DNA of 64,000 bases. Source: a virus. The notes beneath the pieces are model-generated. The model was not told where the DNA came from and did not search any database. It was given only the letters and a program-made list of their open reading frames with translations. Positions 10,490 through 19,933 of the stretch are shown one piece after another. The first letter of the stretch is position 1. Each line of letters begins with the position of its first letter. The DNA is taken from IMG/VR virus record IMGVR_UViG_3300024999_000030, positions 62,001 through 126,000 of that record; one strand, 5' to 3'. Made by a program: the position numbers and the translations under genes.

Positions 10490-13400
10490 ATGGCAACTGG
10501 ACAAAGGCAATATTCTTTTTCTGATTTAAGATTCGCAACTATTGTTACTGCCAACGGAGATGGTACTTATGATATTTCATATGGAGATAATTCTCCATAT
10601 CAGATTCGTAAGGGAGTAACCTCTTTACTTCCTGGTGCAGGATTTGGTGGTGGTCTACACACTGCTTACGCCCCAGGCGAAGTTGTGGGAGTTATACATG
10701 CAACTTATGGCATACCTTATATTATAGGGGGTTTGCCACTTGCATCTTATAAAGATGGGGTTGATCAAAATACTGGTCAACGTTCAGTCTTTCATTCTAC
10801 ATATAGAACAGGGAAACCTGGTGATCATATTTTAAGTAGTGGTAGTGGTGGCGATGCCGCCGTTGCTGTGCTTGCAAACGGTTCAGTTGTTATAGACGGT
10901 CCCACGGGAGAGGATTATTTTAAACTCTCTCCAGATACACGCTCTACAACTCTAGTCTCACGAAAACACTACCACGCTACAGATGCCTTTAATTTAAGAG
11001 CGGGTTCTACTAAGCGAGATATGTATCGTATTACCAATAAAGATGAAGATTTGAGATTGGATTTAGAAAAGGGCGATGATGCAGATAGAATAGCTTTAAC
11101 AGTAGGGGCTAAAGCTAAACACTTGGCCCTTAGAACAACGGTAGAGTTTGCTGGTAAAAATAGTAAAGACATGAATCAGGCGCCCATCAATAAATCTAAA
11201 AATGAAGGTTTAGCTGAATGTAGAATCGTATATCGTGAATTTGCTGCTTCATATTTAGATCCATTAGATGATCAAATTAAAGCAGAAGACGAGAATAGAA
11301 ATTTTTATAGAAAAGTGTATTTGCGATCTAACACTTTGGAATTAGCAGACAATGATTTGGCTGAGATAGTATATGGCCCACTTGTAGATATTAATGGCTT
11401 AGTATTGGATATTAATCATATGCCAATTCACGCAGACGACTCTGCCTCTCATGCTGAAATTAATACTGTGTTGCTTGAGGGCGTGAGCGTTTCGGGCACT
11501 CAAGAAGATAAGCTTTCTAAAGCTTACCCAACTTTACTTAATAATGCCACTGTACTTAATATTAGGATTAACACACTTGGAACCGACTATAAAAGAGAAA
11601 TGCATCATAGTGATGGTAAAGATGGTGCAAGACGATTTGAGGGCTTAGCTAAGGGTCAAATATCTAAAAACTGGGCCTATGATACGGCGTTGGACAGTGA
11701 TATTTGGAGTAATATTAATCCAGATGACCTAAATGAACTCAAGTCTAACAAGGGTGCATTTTTACCGCCAATATTCGATTTTTCTGTTGATAAAAATGGA
11801 ACTTTTAAATTACATGTTCCAGCCTCTTCATTAACTCATTCAATTGCAGAATGGACTAAATATGACCTTGATGAGACCGCTGAAGTTTCAATACAAAGCA
11901 GTCCAGAAGAAAATCATGTGCGCTCTAAAACTAAAAACTTAGAGCTTTTTCAACGCATTAAACGTTATGGTGGTGAGCTTTATCATCCTGTTCATCAAAC
12001 TTCTTTAAATACGATTGGTGGTGAACTTCGAGTTTTAACAGATAATGTAGGCGTAAAACACTATGCTATGCTTTCTCCTGTTGGAGCTAATGCTGAAACT
12101 GGCACAGCGTCTAGTCAAGAAAAAACTGATTTATTTGATAATGCGTCTGGAGATAGTCACACTAAAGCTTATTGTCCTATAGGTCAATCTGCAAAAATTA
12201 GTTTAGATGGTCGTATGGATCTGTCAATCGGGCGCGATCATGCAGATTGGAAATCTCTTGTAGCGGATTTACGTGGCGGAGCAATTTTACGTTTAGGTAG
12301 AATGTACGATGTACAACCTTGCGAATGCCAAGCTGAGGCTCCGTGGGGAGACACTAAAGTAGCTGCCCGAAGCGGTAAATCTTCTCAAGAAAAAATATTT
12401 AATGATAGACGATCTTTAGTATTTGAAACAGATGGTTCAATTACTGGCACTATAGGCAGGTCCATTGAAAGGGAGTTGAGCCTTGATTTAAACATGAAGG
12501 CTGGATTGAAATTACATATAGGTAAAGCTAATTATGGTATATCGTTACGTAGAAAACTTATTCATTATTTTAGAGATTATAATCCAAACACGACTTTTGA
12601 TATAGATAGTAAAATTAATGTTGGTTATAGATTTTTTGATTCTTCTCAGTCTACTGAGACTTGGGATGAATTTGATGAAGAGAGACATGATAAAATTGCT
12701 TACAATCCCCGTTTAATAGACGGCACCTTTAAGGGAGCTGAACCTCAACCATTTCCCGACGGTAAGGGAAAACAAACGCCAGAGTCAACTAATAAAATAG
12801 CTGATAGATCTCTTGAGGCCGCTGATCCCAAAAATCACCATGAACCCAATAATGTTATTAATAAAAAACTTACTGATGAGGTTCGAAAAGCTAGAATTAA
12901 ACATGGTCTATTTGAAGAAGTGGCCCATGTTGTTAATAATAGACATCGTTCGCAGGGTTTGGGCTCATATGATAGTGAAACTAGAAATAATGATGAAAGA
13001 CTCACTCTCAAGGCAGATGCAAGAGATACAGAAGCCGGTAGCATCAATATTAATACTGAGGCCGATGTGTTACTTACCATCAGAGACGATTTAGATTATA
13101 CTTATCGTAAGGGAAATAGAACTTCTTTACGTCTAGATACTTCTGGTCAGGTTATAGCTTGGTTGGGAGCAGACATAGACGATTATCGCAGTTTATCATT
13201 AGAATGTGATGGAGCCATTCAAACAACGGTTGGAAAAACCAAATATGAAGGTAAATCTTTATATGGTTTATTAAAGGGTGGAATTAAATTAATTGTAGGT
13301 AAAGATAATGAAGATGTAGAACATAATACAGATGAGGGGCTTCAGGGTTATCCATCTTCAAATTCAGACTATCAATACTCGTCTGAGGCTAACCCAGATG

Positions 13401-14095
13401 GCACAGGACCAGCGAACGGTGGAAAGAAATACGAGAAGGTAGGGTATCACCCTCACATTGACCAGGCGACTCGACAGGCAGCGGGAGCCGAAGAACCGCG
13501 CCCACATAAAGATGATTATGCTACCTGGCAAGCTGCAATACAACAAGTTAATTATGAAGGTACCTCTTTAAACTTAAAAACACTTGGCTCCAACTGGTTA
13601 ACGTTGGGAATGAATAAAGATAAAGAATCACTTGTTTTAGATACGGCGGGGTCGGTGATAGCTCAAATTGGTGTAGATAAAAAGAATCGTAGTGCCATTA
13701 TACATTGTGATGGTTCTATGAGTGCTTATTTTGGAAAAGACAATAGACCAGGCGGTGATGGTGGTCGTAGTCTTAATGTCCAAATGGCTGGTGGGGCACA
13801 TATATCAATTAAACCTGGTAATACTAAAACAAATGACTTTGGCGATTCTAATACCGGAGACGGCTTAATTTTAGCTGTTAGTGGTAATGTAAAAATTGTG
13901 GTATTGGAATCTGATTCTGTTCAAGTGGACATTACGACTAAAAAATATCATGAGCAAATTCATGCTACAGATGCAATTGATTTTGTATATGATGCACCAG
14001 AAATTAGACAAACATATAATGGCAATCTCACAAATATAGTTAATGGAGTTAAGATCTATAGTGGAAAAGAGTTAGGGGTCACAGAGGAGAAGTAA
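10490..14095 (+). CDS. Baseplate central spike-like protein (gp5/gpV type) with beta-repeat shaft
   Basis: Residues ~8-90 have an OB-fold look typical of spike N-termini: FATIVTANGDGTYDISYGD, then a GAGFGGG loop, then GEVVGVIHA and a PYIIGGLPL strand. The rest is strand-rich. At least four degenerate units of the form SLxxDxxGxxxxxxG with a following G(K/R) recur near residues 564-604, 641-685, 877-941 and 1045-1110, consistent with a beta-helical or beta-prism shaft. It would be the trimeric membrane-puncturing needle on the hub. A ~120-base GC-rich patch lies near 13381-13500. AAGGAAA precedes the start. No lysozyme domain was recognised inside it. Confidence 0.6.
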   Translation: MATGQRQYSFSDLRFATIVTANGDGTYDISYGDNSPYQIRKGVTSLLPGAGFGGGLHTAYAPGEVVGVIHATYGIPYIIGGLPLASYKDGVDQNTGQRSVFHSTYRTGKPGDHILSSGSGGDAAVAVLANGSVVIDGPTGEDYFKLSPDTRSTTLVSRKHYHATDAFNLRAGSTKRDMYRITNKDEDLRLDLEKGDDADRIALTVGAKAKHLALRTTVEFAGKNSKDMNQAPINKSKNEGLAECRIVYREFAASYLDPLDDQIKAEDENRNFYRKVYLRSNTLELADNDLAEIVYGPLVDINGLVLDINHMPIHADDSASHAEINTVLLEGVSVSGTQEDKLSKAYPTLLNNATVLNIRINTLGTDYKREMHHSDGKDGARRFEGLAKGQISKNWAYDTALDSDIWSNINPDDLNELKSNKGAFLPPIFDFSVDKNGTFKLHVPASSLTHSIAEWTKYDLDETAEVSIQSSPEENHVRSKTKNLELFQRIKRYGGELYHPVHQTSLNTIGGELRVLTDNVGVKHYAMLSPVGANAETGTASSQEKTDLFDNASGDSHTKAYCPIGQSAKISLDGRMDLSIGRDHADWKSLVADLRGGAILRLGRMYDVQPCECQAEAPWGDTKVAARSGKSSQEKIFNDRRSLVFETDGSITGTIGRSIERELSLDLNMKAGLKLHIGKANYGISLRRKLIHYFRDYNPNTTFDIDSKINVGYRFFDSSQSTETWDEFDEERHDKIAYNPRLIDGTFKGAEPQPFPDGKGKQTPESTNKIADRSLEAADPKNHHEPNNVINKKLTDEVRKARIKHGLFEEVAHVVNNRHRSQGLGSYDSETRNNDERLTLKADARDTEAGSININTEADVLLTIRDDLDYTYRKGNRTSLRLDTSGQVIAWLGADIDDYRSLSLECDGAIQTTVGKTKYEGKSLYGLLKGGIKLIVGKDNEDVEHNTDEGLQGYPSSNSDYQYSSEANPDGTGPANGGKKYEKVGYHPHIDQATRQAAGAEEPRPHKDDYATWQAAIQQVNYEGTSLNLKTLGSNWLTLGMNKDKESLVLDTAGSVIAQIGVDKKNRSAIIHCDGSMSAYFGKDNRPGGDGGRSLNVQMAGGAHISIKPGNTKTNDFGDSNTGDGLILAVSGNVKIVVLESDSVQVDITTKKYHEQIHATDAIDFVYDAPEIRQTYNGNLTNIVNGVKIYSGKELGVTEEK

Positions 14096-15103
14096 ATGCA
14101 AGTCAGTACTACCCAATATGATATTGAATTTGGCGGTAAGTTAGATGAATTTCTAGGTTCTTTATTTGGAGACTTTGGGTCTGGTGGTTCTGGTCAAGGC
14201 GGACCCGGAGGAGTGACAACAATTACAGAGGCTCTTTCTGCTGCAGAATGTTCTAATAAAGAGCACATTCAACGTGCTCTAGAGGCTGTAGATAAAATGG
14301 ACTTCTGTGTTATGGGCCCGTTAAGAATTTATTTATCTATAGTAAAGGCTTTATCGCAAGTTGTGGGAGCTTCGCTTGGGGCTATAGATTTAGGTCCAAT
14401 CGCTTCTGCTATCTCGATGTTATCTGGATCCATTCAATCTCTTGGCGATATTAACATGGGTATTATTAAAATCCATACAGACATTGCTGTAAGTGCTGCT
14501 GGTATTAAGGGCCAAGGGCTTATGAATATTAAAACTTTAAGCGACTTGAATGTTACTATAGCCGGAAGACAAATGAATCTTAAACAAATGAAAGATAATA
14601 AAAGTGAATTTTCTAAAATAATGAAGGAAACAGCTAAAAATTGGTGGGATTCACAGCAAGCGGTAGTGGCTATTAAAAATACTAAAGACCTTATGAAAAA
14701 GGGTGTTGGTAAAATTAGAAAATTAATTGATGATATGGACACCCAAGAAAAAAAGGCGATGGATAAAGTTAATGATATTTTTAAAATAGCCAATATGCTT
14801 AAGTCTATGATTTGTTCAATTTTTGGATTATTAAGAGCATTTTTATCAGCATTGCAAGCGGCAGGCATCGCTATCGGTATTCAGGGGACAATAGTAGCGG
14901 AAGTGGTTCAGGTGTTGCAGGCTATTCTCTCTGCTTTAGCGGCCTTTTTTGCTGCATTACAAGATATGCTTAATTTTTTAAGTGTGTTAATTACGGAATC
15001 TGAAGGAATTTCTCTTAAAATGTTTGATCATACTCTTTCATTGGTAAAAGAAAAATTCAGAGAACTTAAATACGCCGCATTTGGTGGCCCCGGAGGCGGA
15101 TAA
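14096..15103 (+). CDS. Helical tail-region protein, function unknown
   Basis: The protein has 335 residues. It begins with ~20 mixed residues and a Gly-rich linker (FGSGGSGQGGPGG), continues with long amphipathic and hydrophobic helices (residues ~75-120 and ~235-300) and ends in a GGPGGG tail. The helices near 240-300 are Ala/Leu/Ile-rich and could be membrane-active or could form a coiled bundle. The start codon follows the spike stop directly and uses GGAGAAG as ribosome site; the stop overlaps the next start as TAATG. It is probably a tail-tip component. An alternative is a protein inserted in the host membrane during injection. Confidence 0.5.
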   Translation: MQVSTTQYDIEFGGKLDEFLGSLFGDFGSGGSGQGGPGGVTTITEALSAAECSNKEHIQRALEAVDKMDFCVMGPLRIYLSIVKALSQVVGASLGAIDLGPIASAISMLSGSIQSLGDINMGIIKIHTDIAVSAAGIKGQGLMNIKTLSDLNVTIAGRQMNLKQMKDNKSEFSKIMKETAKNWWDSQQAVVAIKNTKDLMKKGVGKIRKLIDDMDTQEKKAMDKVNDIFKIANMLKSMICSIFGLLRAFLSALQAAGIAIGIQGTIVAEVVQVLQAILSALAAFFAALQDMLNFLSVLITESEGISLKMFDHTLSLVKEKFRELKYAAFGGPGGG

Positions 15104-17619
15104 TGTATTGTGCATTTGACGAAGCCGATCTATTAAGTCGCATTAACGATCCAGTTGCCACAATTCGCCTGGGCGGCGTGCAAGAGGCTATTAGAGTGCA
15201 AGCTAATACGCCAGCTATTATAGATGCTTTCAAGGGTCGTATTAATGGTCCAAGTTCAGAATTTGTGTTGGTATCGGGCTCTATAGGTCAAGCAATTATT
15301 AATTCTTGTGTTTATGCTTTGGGACGATTGGGTGACGCCGATTATGTGTCAACAACGGAAGAGGATTATTTAGCAGATCTTATTGATGATCCTCCCATTA
15401 TTAATCAATCTAGAAACGCGGAACCAACGCGTTATCAATATGAGGGCTCAGTAGTTGGAAACGCTTATGAAATAGATAGTGAATTAATGTTGATGGAAAC
15501 TTCAAATTATGATTTTATTTCTTTAGGTGTTGTAGCTGGAGATAAAATTGTAATTAGAGATATATATTTAACAGAATCTCCAATTGATGGAGCTTGGATA
15601 GATAGTTCATTTGTAGATGGAAATTTGGTTTTAGATAAATTATCATTAAATACTTCATCAGGTATTGATGTAGCTACTAGAAACTCTATTATAACTACTA
15701 TGAAGGCTTATAATTGGATAATATCAGAAGTCTCTACAGATGGATATTTTGTTACCGTGGAGAGAAATCCAACTATCCAGCCCTTTAAAGTTACTGATTT
15801 ATATGGTGGAGCATATGTAGATGTTCCTGGGTCTTTTTTTCAAGTAAGTGGCACCCCTGATGATTATGTAGTATATTTTGCGGCTATTCGTTTAGACGCA
15901 TTTGATTATGCTATATATGATTCCTTGGGGATATTAAAATATGAAAGTTACATCGCGGAAGCCCCAGTCATTGACGCAGATAATTCATTATTTCATAAAG
16001 CCCTAACCAAAGCAATAATAGCGGATGCTTTAATAGAATTAGCTGCTCGTAAATATGTTAAGCCAACAACCGTTACGCGAACGTTAAATAATTTATATAC
16101 AGATGCTCTGGCCTCCACGGATCCAGAGTTGGAAATTTCTGCTTATGCCGCCTCAACGTTAACATTAGCACGAAAAGCGGCTAAAAGATATGATGAAGAC
16201 ACGGCAAATTCCATTGATGAAGATGTCCAAACTAAATTTTACAGTCCCGGTTCACCCACATTGGGTTGTAATACCGATGTGTTGGCCGGAGAAGATCCCA
16301 CTAATACGTGCATTACTTATTTTTCACCAATTGTAAATATGCGCTGTGGTAATTTACAGCCGATATATGAAAATAGAACTGTGTCTTTTGGACCAACAGT
16401 ATTTGATAGCTCTGGAAACTTAGTATTAGATGCTGGTGTTCCAGATTTAAACTATCATACAATGTCTTATTCATGGGACTTTGGAGACGAAACAACCTCC
16501 ACGGACCCCTCACCCACTCATACTTATATTATTGCTGGTGTATATGTTGTAACTTTTATTGCTACAGACTTAATTTCTGGTTTAGCCCAAGAGGCAACAT
16601 GTAACGTGGAAGTGTTAACAGAATATGTGAACGTAACAGTGCCCACACACGTTATTCCACAGGAACCATTTTGTATAACAGTCGCATATAGATATGTTGA
16701 AGATTTAACTATAGAACCGTTTGGAATTTCTATAGACGGAAACGGCTGTTATGAAGTTACACTACCTTTACCTGGCACCACACACGGCGCCGTGGGGCCC
16801 ACCGAATTTGACGTAACTGCAGTGGAACCACTTACCCTTAATTTAGAATCTGATGCAGTAAATTGTCCAAATGTATCTAAAAGCTTTACAGCTATTGTTG
16901 CTGGGGGCTTGGAACCATATGAATATGTATGGGCCGTGGATGCTGTTTCTGTTAATGATGTTGGTGAATTATTGGCCGAAGTATTTGAAGAAGGAGAGCA
17001 CACTGTATCAATAGTGGTAACAGATGCCATGGGAACTGTCATTAGTGGAAGTATAGATTTTGTTATTTATCCACGATTGGATGCTTATATTAATTATATG
17101 GTTACTAATGTAATAGGAAATGATAGACTCCCGGGATATACAATTGATTTAGCTCCATGTGTTACTTCTACTGGATTACCAAACCAATATGAATATTCTT
17201 GGGATTTTGGTGATGGAGAAGTGAATTCTGGAGCTGATCAAACACACACTTACACTACTCCTGCCGAATACACCATTTCTTTACATTTAACGGATCCAAA
17301 TGGGTGTTCGGAGACACTGGATGTCAATTCTACAATCTCAATATACGGAGCGCCAATAATTTTATTACGTAATATAACGGAAGATAAACAACTTTGTCCT
17401 CGTAAATTAATTATGGAGATTTCTATTTCGCGTGGCTTAGCTCCACATACATTAACAGTGGACATGGGAGATGGTCAAATTTTATATCCAGTCTCATCAG
17501 GGGGCATATTTTCATTTGAGCATTTTTATGCTCTTTCTGGCACATATACTGTTCGTTTAACTGTCACGGATGCACAAATGATTACATCTGAATTAGATAC
17601 CATAGTGAGTGTGGGATGA
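15103..17619 (+). CDS. Tail protein with C-terminal PKD/Ig-like domain array
   Basis: This is an 838-residue protein. Residues 1-~400 are an unrecognised virion-type region. From ~430 onwards come tandem beta-sandwich domains. PKD signatures are clear near 455 (SWDFGDETTS, then HTY and GVYVVTFIATD) and near 697 (SWDFGDGEVNSG, then HTYT and EYTISLHLTD), with a third, less regular one near 782 (VDMGDGQ, then GTYTVRLTVTD). Between them, residues ~585-645 look like another Ig-like unit. PKD domains usually bind surfaces or act as spacers on secreted and virion proteins. The start overlaps the previous stop as TAATG. Lineage-specific adhesion is likely. Confidence 0.6.
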   Translation: MYCAFDEADLLSRINDPVATIRLGGVQEAIRVQANTPAIIDAFKGRINGPSSEFVLVSGSIGQAIINSCVYALGRLGDADYVSTTEEDYLADLIDDPPIINQSRNAEPTRYQYEGSVVGNAYEIDSELMLMETSNYDFISLGVVAGDKIVIRDIYLTESPIDGAWIDSSFVDGNLVLDKLSLNTSSGIDVATRNSIITTMKAYNWIISEVSTDGYFVTVERNPTIQPFKVTDLYGGAYVDVPGSFFQVSGTPDDYVVYFAAIRLDAFDYAIYDSLGILKYESYIAEAPVIDADNSLFHKALTKAIIADALIELAARKYVKPTTVTRTLNNLYTDALASTDPELEISAYAASTLTLARKAAKRYDEDTANSIDEDVQTKFYSPGSPTLGCNTDVLAGEDPTNTCITYFSPIVNMRCGNLQPIYENRTVSFGPTVFDSSGNLVLDAGVPDLNYHTMSYSWDFGDETTSTDPSPTHTYIIAGVYVVTFIATDLISGLAQEATCNVEVLTEYVNVTVPTHVIPQEPFCITVAYRYVEDLTIEPFGISIDGNGCYEVTLPLPGTTHGAVGPTEFDVTAVEPLTLNLESDAVNCPNVSKSFTAIVAGGLEPYEYVWAVDAVSVNDVGELLAEVFEEGEHTVSIVVTDAMGTVISGSIDFVIYPRLDAYINYMVTNVIGNDRLPGYTIDLAPCVTSTGLPNQYEYSWDFGDGEVNSGADQTHTYTTPAEYTISLHLTDPNGCSETLDVNSTISIYGAPIILLRNITEDKQLCPRKLIMEISISRGLAPHTLTVDMGDGQILYPVSSGGIFSFEHFYALSGTYTVRLTVTDAQMITSELDTIVSVG

Positions 17620-19418
17620 TATATCAAGCTAGATGTGTTGACTTTGCTTATGGACATAAAATTGTAGTTAATACTGATAATGTGGATGATTCTACTAGAA
17701 TTATTACGTCTGTGTTTCCCATTGGGTCTAGTTCTCCTTTGAATATTACTAGTAGTGGATTTGAAAATTATGCAAATAGAGATGATTTAAATTTAGCTTT
17801 AAGTGCTGCTATAGAGGTAGCAAAACAATCTCTCGTGCCAGCATTAACACCTTCCGCCCCTCCACTTAACCTTCCAGATCCGTTATCTCCATCTTCTCGT
17901 CCAATGACCTCGGCCCCAGGGCCCACCCAAACCACATTGACCCCCAAAACCGAAGAACTTAAAGCATATAAACAAAGCGTGGGAAATGAAACACCAGCAG
18001 ATGTTGCTCGTGACATGATGGGTATTATTAGTTCTGTAAAAGCTGGTCAGGCCTCATATGTTGATACGGCAGGTCAAGCTAAATGGGAAACCTTGCGTGG
18101 TTCGTTTGAAAGGCTTTTGGGGTTGAAGTCTGATGAAATTCCAGAAGAACAGCTTTTAGCAGGTAGTCAAAAACCTTTTGTATATTTTGTATATGCTCTA
18201 TTGCATGACAAGGGAGTGGTTCAAAGTATTGATGGGCAAGAGGTTTCTGGTCAAGATTTAATTAATAAACTTTATGAGTCTATGATTAAAAGACTTAGAG
18301 AACTAGATGGACATAATTTAGTGGCTACTATGTCGGTGGCAGATGCAATTAGAACCACTGGTACACAAATACTTTCTACTATTGCTTCCGCGAAAGCGGG
18401 AGTAACACCAACCAAACAAAAAATTAGTGATGATTTATCTAAAGGTGTAAATAAAGCTCAAGGAATAATTAACACTATTGAAAGTTTTGCATCTACTTCT
18501 TTTTCTCCTCTTGAACAAAAAGAACTATTTAAAGAAGAGGCAAAATTTGGAAGTATTGACTATCAAAAATTTAGATTTGATAGGAACGATGCGGGTAATG
18601 TGTTTGCCACCACACCAGAAACAGCAAGCCTTATGCAAAATACATCACTCTCCAGCGCATGGTTAAATACCGGTGCGGATACTATGCGTAAACAAAAATT
18701 GGATTTATTAAATCGTAGCCAAGCATATGCAGCTAGGTATAGATTTTCTGGTGATGTATATTCTGTATTAGTAGAGGGGAAGGGGTTGGAAAATGATCCC
18801 AATACGCTCACTATGCGAATGGTTGTATCTTATTTTGCTTCTTGTTTAAAAACCATGAAAGGTACATGCTCAGAGTGTAGGCATTACAATGGGGCCGGTA
18901 GTTATTCTCCATCTAGGGATAATACAAAAGCCCCCTCACCCCCTCTCCAACCAGAATCACATCCATCCGCTGCATGGGACACAATTTATAATCAAGCTAA
19001 ATCTGATTGGGAAAGTGGTAACTATACTAAATATAATAATGTAACTGCTTCTTTGAGTAGAATAATCAGTGGGACAGATTCATCTCAAGAACAAAAAAAT
19101 CAAGCATCACAACTTAAAGAAGAAATTACTAATCAGGTTATAGAAAGGGGAAAGGGTTATGTAATAGTAAAGCACGTTGATACGATGCTTACGACGAGAG
19201 ATGAAGTCCAAGCTGAGCGTGCTAAATTAGCTAAAGCAAAACCGCCCTCCTGTGCCTTAGGTTTCACTAATCCAAATAATACAAATAAAGGACCAGACGA
19301 TTATTGTTGGGTTGATGCAGTGGCACCTGGTCGCGGAGCTAGTGGTATTAAATACGAGTTAAATACTGATATTTCTAAGAAAATTAGAGAATTAGCTAAA
19401 AACTTATCTAAAGGATAA
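17616..19418 (+). CDS. Tail-region protein of unknown function
   Basis: This 600-residue protein overlaps the PKD-protein gene by ATGA. The first ~60 residues look beta-rich, residues ~80-115 form a Pro/Ser/Thr linker and most of the remainder is predicted helical. Near residue 420 is a Cys pair (CSECRHYNGAG) followed by a Pro/Ser-rich linker, and near 545-565 is another Cys-containing segment (SCALGF, then DDYCWVDA). I do not recognise a family. Position directly before the gp25-like wedge gene points to a baseplate structural role. No catalytic motif is evident. Confidence 0.5.
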   Translation: MIYQARCVDFAYGHKIVVNTDNVDDSTRIITSVFPIGSSSPLNITSSGFENYANRDDLNLALSAAIEVAKQSLVPALTPSAPPLNLPDPLSPSSRPMTSAPGPTQTTLTPKTEELKAYKQSVGNETPADVARDMMGIISSVKAGQASYVDTAGQAKWETLRGSFERLLGLKSDEIPEEQLLAGSQKPFVYFVYALLHDKGVVQSIDGQEVSGQDLINKLYESMIKRLRELDGHNLVATMSVADAIRTTGTQILSTIASAKAGVTPTKQKISDDLSKGVNKAQGIINTIESFASTSFSPLEQKELFKEEAKFGSIDYQKFRFDRNDAGNVFATTPETASLMQNTSLSSAWLNTGADTMRKQKLDLLNRSQAYAARYRFSGDVYSVLVEGKGLENDPNTLTMRMVVSYFASCLKTMKGTCSECRHYNGAGSYSPSRDNTKAPSPPLQPESHPSAAWDTIYNQAKSDWESGNYTKYNNVTASLSRIISGTDSSQEQKNQASQLKEEITNQVIERGKGYVIVKHVDTMLTTRDEVQAERAKLAKAKPPSCALGFTNPNNTNKGPDDYCWVDAVAPGRGASGIKYELNTDISKKIRELAKNLSKG

Positions 19419-19421
19419 TAC

Positions 19422-19430
19422 CTATTAATA
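19422..19430 (+). promoter_or_regulatory. CTATTAATA motif, candidate phage-specific promoter
   Basis: CTATTAATA lies in the 38-base gap before the gp25-like gene, 26 bases upstream of its GTG start. The same 9-base motif recurs in other long gaps of this window at similar distances from start codons. No -35 box is evident. Function is inferred. Confidence 0.45.
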
Positions 19431-19456
19431 AAAGCTGATAATCTGGAGGGATTTAC

Positions 19457-19933
19457 GTGTCTTTTGACCTTCGAATCGAAAACGGAGACATATCTTTTCA
19501 AAATAGCAAGGTGGAGACGGTAACTAATGAGGATAAGCTAGTTCAGTCCCTCGTTAGAATTCTCTTAACCCCGCTTGGAGAAGTTAGGCTTCGTCCATAT
19601 TATGGAACCAATCTTGGTGGCATTATTGCTCGCCCCCTTATGCCAGATTTTATTTTTATCACAAAAATTGAAGATTCTGTGAAAGAAGCTTTAGAGTTTT
19701 TAATGGCTCAACAGTCCACACAGGCTAGATATCAATATGTGAGTCCCGGAGAAGAGATACGAGAAATTTTAAGTGTTATGGCTGAAAAATCTTTATCTGA
19801 TCCTAGACAAATTAATGTAGGTATTGCTATTAGAGCTGGTAGTGGGGACGTTGTAGCTAAAACCTTTACCATTTCCCCTGGAGCTATAGTACAGGTAACC
19901 GGTGGTGTGGTAACCGAGCGAGGTGGGTTCTAA
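19457..19933 (+). CDS. Baseplate wedge protein, gp25/gpW-like
   Basis: This is a 158-residue protein of the gp25-like family, which forms the inner wedge of contractile baseplates and starts sheath assembly. Family features are the early LLTPLGEVRLRPYYGTNLGG segment (near residues 35-55) with the conserved small loop, then an amphipathic helix and two closing strands. Its length matches the family. The start is GTG with a strong CTGGAGGG ribosome site eight bases upstream. The stop overlaps the gpJ-like start as TAATG, the same gene order as in P2-like and many other contractile tails. A CTATTAATA motif lies upstream, suggesting a new transcript begins here. Confidence 0.85.
   Translation: MSFDLRIENGDISFQNSKVETVTNEDKLVQSLVRILLTPLGEVRLRPYYGTNLGGIIARPLMPDFIFITKIEDSVKEALEFLMAQQSTQARYQYVSPGEEIREILSVMAEKSLSDPRQINVGIAIRAGSGDVVAKTFTISPGAIVQVTGGVVTERGGF

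Noticed and set aside
14434-14868. Open 144-codon hydrophobic frame on the - strand
   Set aside because: It mirrors the hydrophobic helices of the + strand gene and has no promoter or ribosome site; no - strand genes were found elsewhere.
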